Shown here one piece after another: positions 37,719 to 50,419 of a stretch of 64,000 bases of DNA; position 1 is the first letter of the stretch, and each line of letters starts with the position of its first letter. Where the stretch lies: contig NC_052409.1 of the NCBI RefSeq assembly GCF_009389715.1, forward strand, positions 1,838,001 to 1,902,000, read 5' to 3'. This DNA comes from Phoenix dactylifera (Eukaryota > Streptophyta > Magnoliopsida > Arecales > Arecaceae). A program made the translations under genes and the position numbers. Under the pieces are notes generated by a model. It saw only the letters and a list, made by a program, of their open reading frames with translations, ran no database searches and was not told the DNA's origin.

Positions 37719-40700
37719 ATGTCGCAATCAAAAGAAGTAAGGTTAGTTGTGCTTTCCATAACAGATGTCATTGTTGTAAGAATATCACCTGTAGAAATTT
37801 TTATAGACAAATATTGATGTTTTTAGGTATACTTCTCGATCTATCACACCCCCTCCAAACAGACGTAGTAGATCAAGATCATCATCAAGGTCAAGGGGAA
37901 GGAGTCGCTCTAGGTACATATTTTTATTCTGGAACTGTTCAAAAAATTATTGATAATTGTGCATATTATATAATGTGCTATGGAGTCCATGCAAGAGCCC
38001 GTTTTTACGAACTCGGTATTCTTCTTTGCTAATGGTCTGAATTCTACATACGTGCAATAGGAGCCAAGATTCTAGAGCTGCAAAGAATCCTGGAAATAAC
38101 TTATATGTAACAGGCTTATCCACACGAGTTACTAGCAGTGATCTTGAGAAGTATTTTAGCAAAGAAGGAAGGGTATGTACTTTAATTTTAGCTTGTAATA
38201 TTTTTTTAGTGAAAAAAAGAAATTAGTAATACTTTTGATGATCCTGATGTTTGTGAATACCCTTCTCTAGCATTTGTGATTTTTGGATGAGTACTCCAAA
38301 GCATATACTAGAGAAACTATCTTATAGGCTCTGCATGAATTAGAACATACAATTATGACTTCGGCATATTATTTACATTTAATCATAGGTGATGCTTTTA
38401 GGACTATATAGAGATCAAATCAAGAAGCCTTTTAATGGGGTCTAAAAACTTGCTGAATTGATTAACTTATCTTTCATCTGGGGTGTTGCACCCAATTTGA
38501 CATGTCGGAAATCTCTCTTTTGCATTGACACTGGGTTTCTAGTGTTTCAACAGCCATCTAACTTAGTATCTTTTGTGCTACCAATTTTTCTATACTAAAG
38601 CTGATCTTATTTAGCAGAAAATTTGCCATCTGCAGTTGTAACATTTTTTGAATCCTAAGTCTTGTATTTTTCTAATAAAAAATAACAGAAAATGTTAATT
38701 TTGTTATTTTATTAATTTATATAGATTTTTGCATATGTGCCCCAAAATTTCCTATTTGCATATGTTCTTGTCATAAAGTAGAAATTGCACATATATATTC
38801 CTCCAAAAGTCTTACATATGCATGCATACCCTTCATGCCTTTTTTTTGGTTTAGTTTCTGATTCTGATTGTAAGTTGGTGCATACGGATGTTAACTTGTT
38901 CATTGACTATTTCTTCCTTAATCATATGTAGTTTTTGGAATTTTCGGAGCATGTCTGAGAATTTGTGCCAGCATATAGTATGTATGTATAGATACAAAGA
39001 TGTATACCACATTTGTAAATACATATGCACTTAAATATATAAATGCATATCACATATATGTTCACTTCTGAGGGTAAGCAATTAAGCACTTTTTAAAGAG
39101 TACATGTGCAAAAAATTCTTGAAGAAAAATTGTCAAGTGATGCATTTCTGTTACTGTTCTGTTGGAGGATGTCATCTTATCATAAGGGCATATATGCTGC
39201 TTTCAGATTTTTGGTGGGGTTGTACAGGCACTGTCCACTTTCAAAGGGGTAAATAAGAAAATAAATCCTTGTGAAGTGTCGGTGCCTGCCTCTGCATATG
39301 TATGTGTGAGGTCCTTGATAGAAGTTTTTAACAATTTAACAGAAATGGGCCATCCAAAATAGAAACCTACACCTATGATCTCATCTGCACCACTAAAGAT
39401 GCCTAAAATCATATATCTTGGAGGTCTCTAACTTATGGATTAAGTGGAATTACTAGAAGTGCAAAAATTGTAGGATTTGCTAATATTAGAATTCTGAAAC
39501 AGACTTGTAACAATGTATTTGGTTGTAGTCCATTTAGTAGGCTAAATCATCACACATGTCTACACACATTTATAGACTGTTAGTATTACATCGTTGAATG
39601 ACCTTTTCTTATCAGAATGTTTAATTACTTATTGATGCAGTCTCTCTCGTTATATTAGTATGTTTTATTAATTTGAACTGCGATTTGTGTTTTATTTGGA
39701 AATTTGAAGGTTTCCATTAATTTTAGGAGGAATTATTGAATGAAACATAATTTTATGTAATTATTTTGTTATTTTGGACCTATATATAGTGAATTATTTA
39801 AAATTTTGCATGGCTTGAGAAAAGTCCCAATTTGCAGGTTCAGGAATGCCATGTAGTCATGGATCCCCGAACAAGGGAATCTCGTGGTTTTGGCTTTGTA
39901 ACAATGGAGACTCTGGAGGATGCAGACCGCTGCGTTAAATACCTGAACCGTTCTGTACTTGAAGGCCGCTTAATCACAGTGGAGAAGGTAGTGCATTTTA
40001 TTCTTTTAAATAGCAATAGGCAAGTGGTAGTTGCAATAACCCAATAAATTTGTATGATAGCTCTTTTCATCTTAAGAAGAGTTACCTGATAACCTTTGGC
40101 ATCAGGTTTGGTATGTGTAGCTTCATCGAATTCTCAATGCATCCTCTTAACAGACTGTACCTCCCCCCATCTCAACATGAGCCCTGCATCGACATCTGAA
40201 AGACACCAAACCCAACTAATTACAGAGGATTGTTTGCCCTGTATTCCTTTTTTACCCTGATTATAAACATCATACGGTATGCCCTACAAAATTATGTCAA
40301 TTTGTGACGATTTATCTTTGATTTTGGTGCTTCTGCTCTTTGGTTGGTGATATTATCTTGATTGTGCAATGCTATTTTTCTTTTTTAATCTAAGAAGGTG
40401 AACTATCATAACCTTCATCCATGTGGCATAAATGTGAATGTGAGTCCTGAAATTTTAAAAAATGGATTGTGAACTCTAAAACAATGACAGTAACCTTGAA
40501 AACTTACTATCAGGTTGTTTTCATTGTTTCTGTTTGCTATTCTTTTCTGAATCACCAACTAGCATAGGCCATATTGTTCAGCTCACAGACCTCTGCATTG
40601 TAATTCTGTGTTGTCCTTATTCTATGCTGATTTATGGCAGGCAAAAAGGAAACGTGGAAGGACACCAACTCCTGGAAAATATTGTGGTGCAAGAGAAAGA

Positions 40701-43700
40701 AGAGGTACATATGGAAGCAACTCAATTTTGCACCTGTTGTTGGCTTTAAAACAATGTTCTTGTTGCATATGAATGATCAATGCAAATATCAGTTTTTAGT
40801 TTCCGTTTTAGGTTTATAATCATTACATTCTGTTCTTTTGGACATATGCCCATATTCTGTAAATCATTTGTAAGATTTCTCTCCTGCTGATATTGAGTTT
40901 TTCCTATACTTTTTTACTGGCTTGCTGCTATCTAACACTAATTTTTGCTCTAATGCATTTAAAAATGGGTATCTCAGAGCACGAGGCGGGAGGCTCAAAT
41001 GTATGTAGCCTTATCCCTGCGGAGAGGCTATTTCTATGTTTTGAACATGTGACACCCATGTCGTAATGGAGAGGCATTTAAAGTATTTCTTAAACTATAT
41101 GCTAAAATCTTCTCAAGATTCGAGATACATTTAAATTATATTACTTATTATTCAATAACTTAACATGTGTTGCTTTCAAGATGACCCATTTGTTTGTTTT
41201 CCTTCTGGGCATCATGGGCTTTTAACCCTCTCCATAATCTGGGGAAGTTATTATTAGTGAATCCTAGAATATTGGAATCTCATGAACAGAATAATTTCCA
41301 TCAATGGCGGATCCAAGGTGGGGCAAGCAGAGGCCATGGTACTTCCAAATTCCATGTTGTTTTATGATCTCTTATAAATCTCTATAGTCTCCGCATCATC
41401 CAAATTTAACAGCCCCCACTTGTAATCCAATTGGCATACATGGCACCCCGCTCCATAAATTTCAAAGTCTATAGAAGTTCCCACTGTCTAATCTCATTCA
41501 AATTTTATTTCCTAAACTAATTAGAGTCGGTAAAAATCCCGGCTTATCTACTTTCCATGATAAGCGTATAGGGAGTGCCCAAATTTCTCCCAGTTCTCAT
41601 TTAACATTTCTCCAAAAGAGATTTTAACAGCTCACTTGCCATTCAAATTACAGGTCAAACTATTTGCCTATTTCTTTTATCTAAACCAATCTCTCTCTCT
41701 CTCTCTCTCTTGTGTGCAAGTGCACTCTTTTCATAGCCAAATGCTGGTTCTCTTTGTTTTCATGGATATCTTCCTTGCTCATAGCTAGGCTTGCCTTTCA
41801 AGAAAAGTACCTTCTCTCAACATCCTTCCTCATCATAGCATTTGTAAGTAAGCTACCCAAGGTATGCCATATCATACTGAACTGGGTGGTACAGAACATA
41901 TCATACTATATCAATATGTAGTATGGGGGACATACCGACACTCGATACACTGAACTGGCCTCCATACCGAATGTACCAACATAGTAACAGAGTGGCACCA
42001 GTACGAAGTTCGGTACCGACACATCGTACCTTAAAGATACCTATTCTATAACATTTATATGGGCTTGTTTGCAGCTATTTTAGTTTAATAGTATACTTCT
42101 ACACAAGCTACTTAGGTTCTTTCAAATTAGAGATATGGTGCGTTGAAAAAGAAACTAGAATAGGAATTACAACCTAAAGTGCATGCCTGTGATGTATAAT
42201 GGCCTATATTCCTAGGTGTGCAACAAATTTATTTAGTGGGTGCTTCCAACAAAAGTTAAACATATTTGAAAAATTATGCATTTGGGCTTCTAAAGTGTGT
42301 CTCTTTGTGATTCACATTCAAGTATGTCTGATGGAAATCAATGGTATATATTGGTATCTTGTTTCAGGAAAATATTGTTTTTCTTTTACCTTCATACTCT
42401 TTGTGCTGTTGTGAAATTGCAATTGTATTGTACATCTAGTGCGCGAGGACATGTTGGACACATTTCTAAAGTATGCTATTTCCAATGAGCAATTAGACCA
42501 CAGTTTACTCAAACTTTATGACCTATTTTAGTTAGGTCTAGTATCTTTATATATATGCAAATAGAGGTGATTATTTCATAATGAATATGTGCTTTTTGCT
42601 ATAGATTTGCATGAACAAGGTTAAGAGGACCTATTGATAGGTAGATTGCATTCTGAAGTCATTGGGCATGTTGATAAACTCTAGCATGAATGAGATCAAG
42701 ACAAGCATCTTCATGCTTGCTATAGTTTACCAGCAATTGCAGGAGAGTTTTGCCATGTGTCTTTTGAATTGGTGAAATTATCTGATGTAATAGATTAATC
42801 TCTTGGTAAAATTAAATAAAGATATCAAATGTAACCAAAGAAAGGGAAAAAAAAAAGATACTGGAGCGGGCAAATTTTCATTTAATAAAGGGATACTAGT
42901 ATACTACTATATGATCTGAAAAATAACAAGCTTTTCATTCATTACTTCAACAATGTAAAAAGATGTCTTTTCTCTGATACTGGAGTGAGCAAATTTTTAT
43001 TTAATAAAGGGATGACTATTATATGATTGAAATACAAGTTTTTCATTCATTAGTTCAACAGATGTCTTTTCTTCTATCTTCCAAAGGGACATAAAGACAA
43101 GCGAAAGAGCATTGAGAACTCAAATGTTCAATTTTATCCAGGGACTATCTAAGTCTACTTTGTTGACCTTTAATATGAATGAATGTCTGAGACCTCTGGC
43201 TGACTGATTCCCCCCTTCTTGCCGACTGTGATAGATTGACTTGTCCTTGGTAGGAAACCAAACTTTGCATTGTTGGACCCTCCCTTTCTTATCCTCTTCA
43301 TCCAACATCCTAGTATAAGTTGCAAGGTGCTTCAGATAACCAGATAGCTCTCCTTGCACTGGACTCACCTGGTCTCTTAATTGTGGGCTGCTAACCTGCC
43401 TGTCTCGTCTCGACTAAGAAGGCATTTTAATGGTAAGGCCGTTGGCCTCTTGGATAAAGTTAAGAAATATGTTAGATGTGCAAGGCAGTTGATGGTGAGC
43501 CCTTTGGACCTCTTGCATGAGATGTGGGAAGACACAGAGAGGTCCAACCGTCCAAAAGAGGGTTTTCACCTTTGTGCACTTATAGCACCAGAGGTAACTT
43601 AGATATTGTGAGTGGACCACTTTGGTTTTGCATGTGCTTTCTTATCATCCTCGTCAGCATTATTGCAGTTAGGTCCAATGTGTATATTACAGACCCTTTG

Positions 43701-44907
43701 GTGTATTGGGCATAATCATATTACTAGAGATTTTTCTTTATGAGTTTTTTATTTTACAGTTGATGATGGGATATTGGGGAGAGGAGTTTGTCCTAAATTA
43801 AGAGGGCAAAGGATGAGGATAGGGGAATTACAGGTTGTGAGACAATGTTTTGGACACATACACCAAAAAAAGGGTGGCTGTTGGAGCAACTTGGTTATTT
43901 CAGCCCAGAATATTAAGGCTTCACCATGAGAATATTTTATATGCTCTTCCTTTGAAGGCTTGTAGTAGGCAAATTTTCTTATGGCAGAAAAGGCGATTAT
44001 GTATTTTTGACTAAAACATATATACACATTTATGTTATGTGAGTACCAGTCTACTTATGAGCATTAGTGCCTTCCCTCTTTCTCTCTCTCTCTTTCTCCC
44101 TGCGCTCATGCGCACATGCATGCGTGTGGATGAATGTGTGCATGCACGTGAGCGAGCAAAGGCCTATGATGGCTTCAGAAACAAAGTACTACGATATTCA
44201 TATACTGTACCTTATAAAATGAAGCATCTTTAACCTAGGTGGAGGGGGGGGGGGGGGGGGGGGGGGGGGCTGTCTAGGTGGGTGGGTGTGGAACTGTGAT
44301 GGCTTCAGAAACAAAGTACTAGGATTCATGTACTGTACCTTACAAAATGAAACATCTTTAATCTAGGTAAGGGGTGTATTGGGGGAGGTTTTTTGGGGTG
44401 GGGGGGCAGATGTTTGTGTGTGGAGCTGTGATGGCTTCAGAAACAAGGTACTAGGATTCATATACCATATTCCTTATAAAATGAAAGCATCTTTAACCTT
44501 AGGTAAGGTGAACGTGTGGGGAGGGCCAATGATGGTTTCAGAAACAAAGTACTAGGATCTTTAACCTGGGTAAGTTGTTCCTTTGAGGTGGTATCCAGTT
44601 CTGTGTGATTGGAATTTTTCTCCTCAACATAATGTGGGCATTAACAGTATGATATCCTGTAGCTTGGTGCGAGTATAAGGAAAATTGTTATTTTATCTTG
44701 TTTTATGTTATTCTTATTATAATTTCTGCAGGTCGTGATCGTAGACGTTCTCGTAGCTACTCACCGTATCGACCACGCGAAAGAGATTGCTCTTATTCAA
44801 GGGGCCGGCGGGAACGATCCCACTCACCATATGGGAGGGGGTCGCATAGAAGGTGCAGGGATCGATCGATTTCACCTATCAGCAACGGCAACCTCAAATC
44901 TGATTAG
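37719..44907 (+). CDS. SR45a: SR45a-like (transformer-2-type) RS/RRM splicing factor
   Basis: Six coding exons join in frame: 37719-37741, 37827-37913, 38061-38172, 39838-39987, 40641-40704 and 44732-44907 (stop TAG), 203 residues. The order is an N-terminal RS stretch (RRSRSRSSSRSRGRSRSR, about 20-37), one RRM at about 50-124 with RNP2 LYVTGL (51-56) and RNP1 RGFGFVTM (90-97), then the linker KRKRGRTPTPGKYCG and a C-terminal RS/RE/RD tail. The RS-RRM-RS layout and the TPTPG linker are typical of plant SR45a and animal Tra2. Such nuclear proteins bind exonic enhancers and recruit U1-70K and U2AF35. The ATG lies one base after the acceptor, in a 23-nt coding exon. Intron 40705-44731 (4 kb) holds a hAT-like insertion and tandem repeats. 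Genes of this group are commonly alternatively spliced. Confidence 0.93.
41858..42033. mobile_element. hAT-like non-autonomous transposon, GTACC family, copy 2
   Basis: Starts CAAGGTATGCC and ends CGTACCTTA, flanked by AAGCTACC (41850-41857) and AAGATACC (42034-42041), an 8-bp target duplication with one difference. The 176-bp interior has the same GGTACCG/CATACCGA words as copies 1 and 3. It lies in the last intron of the SR45a-like gene. Confidence 0.75.
42857..43075. repeat. Tandem duplication, 119-bp unit
   Basis: GATACTGGAG at 42857 recurs at 42976, with matching text through TTTAATAAAGGGAT and TTCATTCATTA. The second copy is shorter. Confidence 0.8.
44162..44573. repeat. Four-copy tandem repeat, ~131-bp unit, with G run
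   Basis: The unit around ATGGCTTCAGAAACAAAGTA recurs at about 44169, 44299, 44431 and, shortened and slightly changed, 44532, spaced 130, 132 and 101 bases. Each unit ends AACCTAGGTAAGG or similar followed by a G-rich part, which in the first copy has grown to 26 Gs at 44244-44269. It sits about 160 bases before the last SR45a-like exon. Confidence 0.9.
44244..44269 (+). repeat. 26-nt G homopolymer
   Basis: An uninterrupted G run within the tandem array. The exact length is the kind of thing sequencing gets wrong. Confidence 0.85.
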
Positions 44908-46542
44908 CACACCAGTCTGCATTCTGGAGCCTTCTCTTCCACCATATTTACATCACTGTGGCAATTATAAGTTCTGATAGGTCGGCAAAAACTTCTTTTT
45001 CGTACCCTGCTTTCTTGGATTGGAATGAAGAAATTTCATCTCCGATCCCAACTTTATGCCTTTGAGCTCATCACCGTATGTAGGATTGTTCATCCATCAA
45101 GTTTCAGACAGCATGTGATGTTGCTTTCATATGCAGGGGCACTTCATTTTGCCCACAAACAAGTTCTTGTATTTTTTCTTTTGACCTTTCTCTTCTGCTA
45201 TGCGTATGTTTGAGAGTATTGTGTTGTGACATTTTACCATGTTCAAGGGAAAAGCGAAAAAAGGCCTACATCGCGTTGAATCATTTCCAATCTGATTGCC
45301 GTTGTTCCCCTAATTTATTGGTTCTGGATGCCCAGTCTGCATTGATTTGAATCGAAGCTCGTTTGTTACGAGGGAGAGTTGGGTGACTAAGAGCATTGCT
45401 ATGTAAGAGTAGTAGCTGCAGGCGGTTTTGCCAAGAGCGTGCAACGCCAGCGCCCTATATTTGACACGGCGGCTGCCCAATAGATTTCAGAAGTTTGACC
45501 GAAGCGTCTTGTCCGATGTTTTCCTCTATAAATAAGAAGATTTATCTACTTCAGCAACCAACCAGTTCCAAAGCCTTCTTCATTTCCTTGTCAACGTTTT
45601 CATTTGTCCGTAAGGAGGGAGAATTCACACGTCACTCTGGTTGGCCCGGATATTCGAAATATTGGAGGCTTAGAAACTGATTACCTTAATCTGGTACAGT
45701 GGTCGACAGCATTAAGGAAACAGCAAAAAGCGGCGTTTACGAAGAACGAGCGACGGATCGGGAAGGGGAGAGCAGCTTGGAGCAAGCCCGGTGGGCAAGC
45801 GCACGTCACTCGCCATCTCCACCGGGTTTTGAGAGAGTCACCGGCATCGGCAGCCCGGGTGGACCGTGGACGCGGTGGGACGCACGCCGGGCCGACCTGG
45901 GAGAGTCTCTGGTCACGCTTCACCAACCTTGGAAGATCTGCTTCGATAGGGAAAGTTTTCGGGGCAGCATCCATCGCCGGTGTTCGTTGCTCGCGTGTTC
46001 CAACTTAAATGGAATCTCGAGCGCGGGTTCCAGTTGTTGGTGGCACCGGAGGAAGTCATGAGGTTGAGAAATCTCAAACTTGGCTCATTTATATTCCGAC
46101 TCTGAAATCCAATTCAAGCCCAGCTTTTATGGTGATGGAGCATGCGTTACTCAAAGCTAAATTGCAAGGCTGACTGGAGATGCTCACAACCGCTTGTTTA
46201 TGCAGCACCGCTACACTAGGCTGATAGTCCAGCTTTCAAGCCAACATATAATATAAGAAATTAACATTCATTCTGCCAATCCATCCTACCATCGTTTTCT
46301 GGTGGGCAATTCTAATTCATTGCTCCATGTTGAGGTTAATCTACCAGGTCAGGAATATTTGGTGGACACTCATACCTGATAAGTTACATACTGCAGCACT
46401 ACTTCCCACCTGAAAAGGATCAGTAAATTACATTGTGCTACTGTTCTTGGTCTAGGAAAGGTTAGCCCTCTTCACACATGGGATTCCCGATACCTTCAGA
46501 AAGCATCCAAGAGGAAGATGCAGCATTCTTTCTTCGACCTAT
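44908..46542. other. Convergent 3' region with a GC-rich patch
   Basis: Holds the SR45a-like 3' UTR and the AFR-like 3' UTR. Between them, about 45690-46010 is clearly GC-richer than its surroundings and open in several frames, but none resembles a known protein. Confidence 0.5.
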
Positions 46543-48503
46543 TCATGTAAAATAGTACCTTTCATCTCGATCCTGTCGGGAGTGGAGAGTTTTCAACTTC
46601 CTTGCAGTTTGGATGAAGCCCAGAATCACCTGCATCTCATCCACTTGCTTTTGTATATGGACAAAGGAACAAGGTTAGTTCAGAAAAAAAATATATAGAA
46701 GAATAGGGCATCAGGTATCCTACAGGGCTTCAAGTGTATATGGCATAAATCATCCGTCATATGAATTTAAAAACATTTAAACGATGCATGCCAACATTCA
46801 CATGAAGTGCAGGGTAACAATTAATGGTCAATGGGTACCTGAGAGATGAAATGATGCTGCACTCCATGAACCAGCTGCTTCTTAGATGGATTGGGATTAC
46901 TGCTGACCTGAAATTTCTTTCTGATGTTAGTTCTGCAAAGAAATTCATAGCTTCCGGGAAGAGGTGTGGCTAGAATCTGATTGGAAAGTGACTGATGATA
47001 TAACTCACCAAATTGAAATGCCCCCAATATCTCCATAAAGCGGCAGTTCCAAGTTTTGCCAAATTCACCCTCTGTCATCAATAAAGAATTCAGAACATAA
47101 ACAACAATGCCACAGATTGCATCTGACACAAAATGTATAGATATGCCTCCTCGCATGGAGATATCATAATGATGGTAACATAATTGTCATCTTTTCCCGC
47201 TTAAAGGTTGTATGCCTGGAACCAAACTACTTAGTCTGATTTCCACTTTTCTGGATCATGTCCTTGTAAAAATACTTATGCATTATCAATTTTATACAAC
47301 AATCCACTGATAAACAGTGTATTCTAGATGAGCATGCAATAGCGAAATTTATTACCTTTTGAGGCTTAAACATATGAGATCGCATATCCCTGTAGCTGGT
47401 TCGACTCATTGCCTTGACTGAGGATGCCCAAGGTCCGGTATGCCTCACCCTACGCTTTGTTGGTTTATGGAGCTCCATTCTAGCTGTACACCAAAGAGGA
47501 GATAAGAAATAGTTCTGATGAATGAATCATATTGCTCATCACAGTTGCTAACCTTACAACTACAATCCAAGAGTAGGTAATAAACTCACAGTAATCAACA
47601 TCTTTCTCTCCCATGTCAGAGCTACTACAGATTGAGTTATTGCAATCAATCTCATAGTCATCTTCATTTCCAGTTGGAGCTTCCAGCACACTCAAAGCAT
47701 TCCTTTGCAACTTCACCTCTACCCCATTTTTAAGGACCTGGAAACCCATATATGGAACAAGGAGCATGGATCGGATTAAAAACAACCACACCGGTTAGAA
47801 CCTTCAAGTAATATTATTAAAGTTAAGCAACCAAAAGTCTATAAATCATAGTTTTACTGCACTTATCTAATCAAAGTCCTTCCCTGTACTATCAGTGTAT
47901 TGATAGCAAATGCAGGTATTTTGGTTGTCATAGATCAAGATTAGGACCTTCAGAGGTGAGGACAAAGTTGGAAAAAATAATGCCTGATTCCCAATTCTTT
48001 CTCCTTAATAAAGATTACCATAGCAGATGAGCCAATCAATATCATAAACACACCAACAAATCATAACATGGTTGGAGAGTGCTTCAACGGCAAAGAATTA
48101 TCATGAAAACTTAATTTTCTTTATAGCTTCTCTTCAGACATACTTCTATATGGAATCTATTTATGATTGAGACAGATGAAATCTAACCAAGTCTAATATT
48201 CTTATTACAAGCAGACAGGCTGGATGGTGCAAATAAAGCGCAAAGGCATCTGCAATCAGATAATGATGATATTGCATGAAAAGCTATTAAAGTGGAGAAC
48301 TGTTTTTTTACCAGCCAGTGCCAGCCACCAAGACCAACAGCCTTCTTGACGACACCCTGCAGTCCCACCAAAACAGACTTTGTTCTGTTGTTCCCTGTAA
48401 TGATGACCTTTGTGTGCCTAGGGAGCACAGAAAGCTCCTCATCTCCACTTTCTTCCCGAGATGAAGAAAGAGTTCGAGGAGAGCAGAACTCAGCCTCCAT
48501 CAT
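46543..48503 (-). CDS. AFR1: SAP30-like HDAC-complex subunit (AFR1/AFR2 type)
   Basis: Six coding exons on the minus strand join in frame: 48503-48312, 47737-47590, 47483-47356, 47071-47009, 46907-46839 and 46647-46543 (stop TGA), 234 residues. The N-terminal part has RTLSSSREESGDEELSVLPR (10-29) and then TKSVLVGLQGVVKKAVGLGG and WHWLVLKNGVEVKLQRNALS, a block typical of plant SAP30 homologues. The C-terminal part (VNLAKLGTAALWRYWGHFNL, NPNPSKKQLVHGVQHHF, DEMQVILGFIQTARKLK) is the SAP30 Sin3-binding domain. In Arabidopsis, AFR1 and AFR2 belong to a histone deacetylase complex that represses FT and so delays flowering. The start is the first of two adjacent ATGs, one base after the acceptor GGCAG. 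Which AFR paralogue it matches is not decided; the symbol is by similarity. Confidence 0.92.
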
Positions 48504-50331
48504 CTGCCTAAAAAAAATCTTGAATTTCAACCAGCATACAGAGCATAACAAGAACATCGAAAGCGCAAAAAAATTTACATTCCTAGCCATTGCAAGGATG
48601 TTGCTGGAAATTATTAAAGCATGGAAATCAAGAATGCCTTATCCATGAAGCAGAAAAAAAGTTTCTTTATTTGGAAAAAGAAATTCATCCAATTAAAGAT
48701 CTTTGTTCTTCATTATAATAGCACTTACATGGTATAACCTGTCATAACCTGTCATTCCTCATAAAATATAACAACGAAGAGTAATTAAGAAAAAAATAAA
48801 AATGGATTTCAAGCTCATAAGACAAATTCTGTTGATTTAACCAGATTAATGAACACATCTAAATTTTCAAACAAGTTCATTATCGGCAAACCATTACCAC
48901 CAACACACGCACACCATTACAAGGGGAAAAAAGGAGAAAGGGAATCAACTAGGCTTGTTGATCAAGGTCGCCACCCAGACAAGATTAGGCATCTATAATA
49001 GGGTGGGGCAGCCCTAGCAACAGAGCAAAAACAATGTATCCTTAGAGTCAAACAGCATATTACAAAATAGAACAGATTCAAGACGTCGACAGAAGTCTAG
49101 AAAAATCAGGACCCACTGACCATATAATTATTGATTCAAGACAGCATGAGTGCAGTTATACCAAACAACACTTCTGTCCCTATCACATCATAATTATAGC
49201 CAACAGCCTTATCGCAAAAGAAACAGAGCCACCAGAAGTAGAAAGGAACTAAACAAAAGCTCACGACCCATTTCTTCAATTTGAAACACCAATTTCGACT
49301 ACCATTTTTTTATTCTAAACAATAATTTTGTACTTCAAATTGAGTTGGCCGAGTAATCTGATTATTTTTTTTTGAAAAAATATCCAGTTATACATGTCTC
49401 GACTTCCATTTTCAGGATTACTAAAATTATAAATCTAAATTGTGACCATATTTTTTTAGTGATTGGAGTCGATCCATTCTGCTAACATAGTTACTCTGAA
49501 GCAAATCCACTTCTCCAGCTGCATATCAATAAGAAACAGCACTTTAAGCTAAATACAAGCTTTAATAGTAAATACTATGCAATTGAAGTATCAAACTGAA
49601 GTACAACTCCCACCTGAACTAAAATCTCTATTCTCCGGACAGTCTACCAATAAAACCTTCTTCCCTTGAGATCAAACTAAAACAAATAAAAGGGAAAAGG
49701 GGGAAGAAAACCAACTCCCAAGCTCCAATTACAACTCTTGATGGAAATGCAATGAAATCATATCCAAGAAAAGCTCGATCCTCGATTCTTCACTTCATGA
49801 CTCCCACACAAGGCCAGAGATCTCATTCAATTCTAACCATCAAAAACCAATCCATGAGCACCAACTGGACCAATTTACCAAGAATTGCAAAAAGAAGAAA
49901 CCCTAATTCTAGATGAGAACTGATCAATTTCCAAGAACAGCAAAGGGAAAAATCAATTCGGGTAAGAATAAAAAAATGCTGGATTGCAGGATACCAGTTG
50001 CCATTGCTTCGATTAATGGAAGTAGAAAAAAAAAATCACACGGGATCACACGAAATGCGGCCGATCTGTGCTTCAGCGAGCTAGAATTCGGGATTTTCCT
50101 TCATGAAGGACCTGATTTTGAGCCCCAATTCGCGAAAAACGCCACGGATTTGAGAGAATTGAGCTCCGGGAGCTCGGTTCCGCGATGATAGAGAGAAGGA
50201 TAAGGCGAACGTTTCTTGGATTTTTCCCGAGAATAAAGCCGTCTTCTCAGAGAGAGAGAGAGAGAGAGAGAGAGCAAAGAAGGAGAGCAAACACACTCAC
50301 TCGATGCTTTCCAACTGCCAAGCTAAACGAC

Positions 50332-50340
<9 letters not shown>
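48504..50340 (-). other. Leader, 5'UTR intron and promoter-proximal region of the AFR-like gene
   Basis: The acceptor TTTAGGCAG ends at 48504, so a 5'UTR intron of about 1.5 kb reaches an exon within about 49990-50340. Two possible donors are a GTATCC near 49994 and a GTCCTT near 50113; I cannot choose. The presumed leader is CT/GA-rich. Confidence 0.5.

Positions 50341-50366
<26 letters not shown>
50249..50366. repeat. GA and CT microsatellites in the AFR-like leader/promoter
   Basis: GA repeats at 50249-50274 and CT repeats at 50332-50366 on the plus strand, separated by about 60 bases, so they are complementary and could pair. Confidence 0.9.
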
Positions 50367-50419
50367 GAACGTACGCTCCCCACCGGCCATAGCCGGTATG
50401 TAATTTCGAATGCTTGTCT

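Noticed and set aside
41310-41480. GGCGGATCCAAGGTGGGG-style dispersed repeat
   Set aside because: Resembles a common plant repeat, but I could not find matching ends or a target duplication, so no element is called.
45604-46061. Hypothetical proteins of 120-134 residues
   Set aside because: Overlapping frames in a GC-rich patch, none with family similarity or a splice context.
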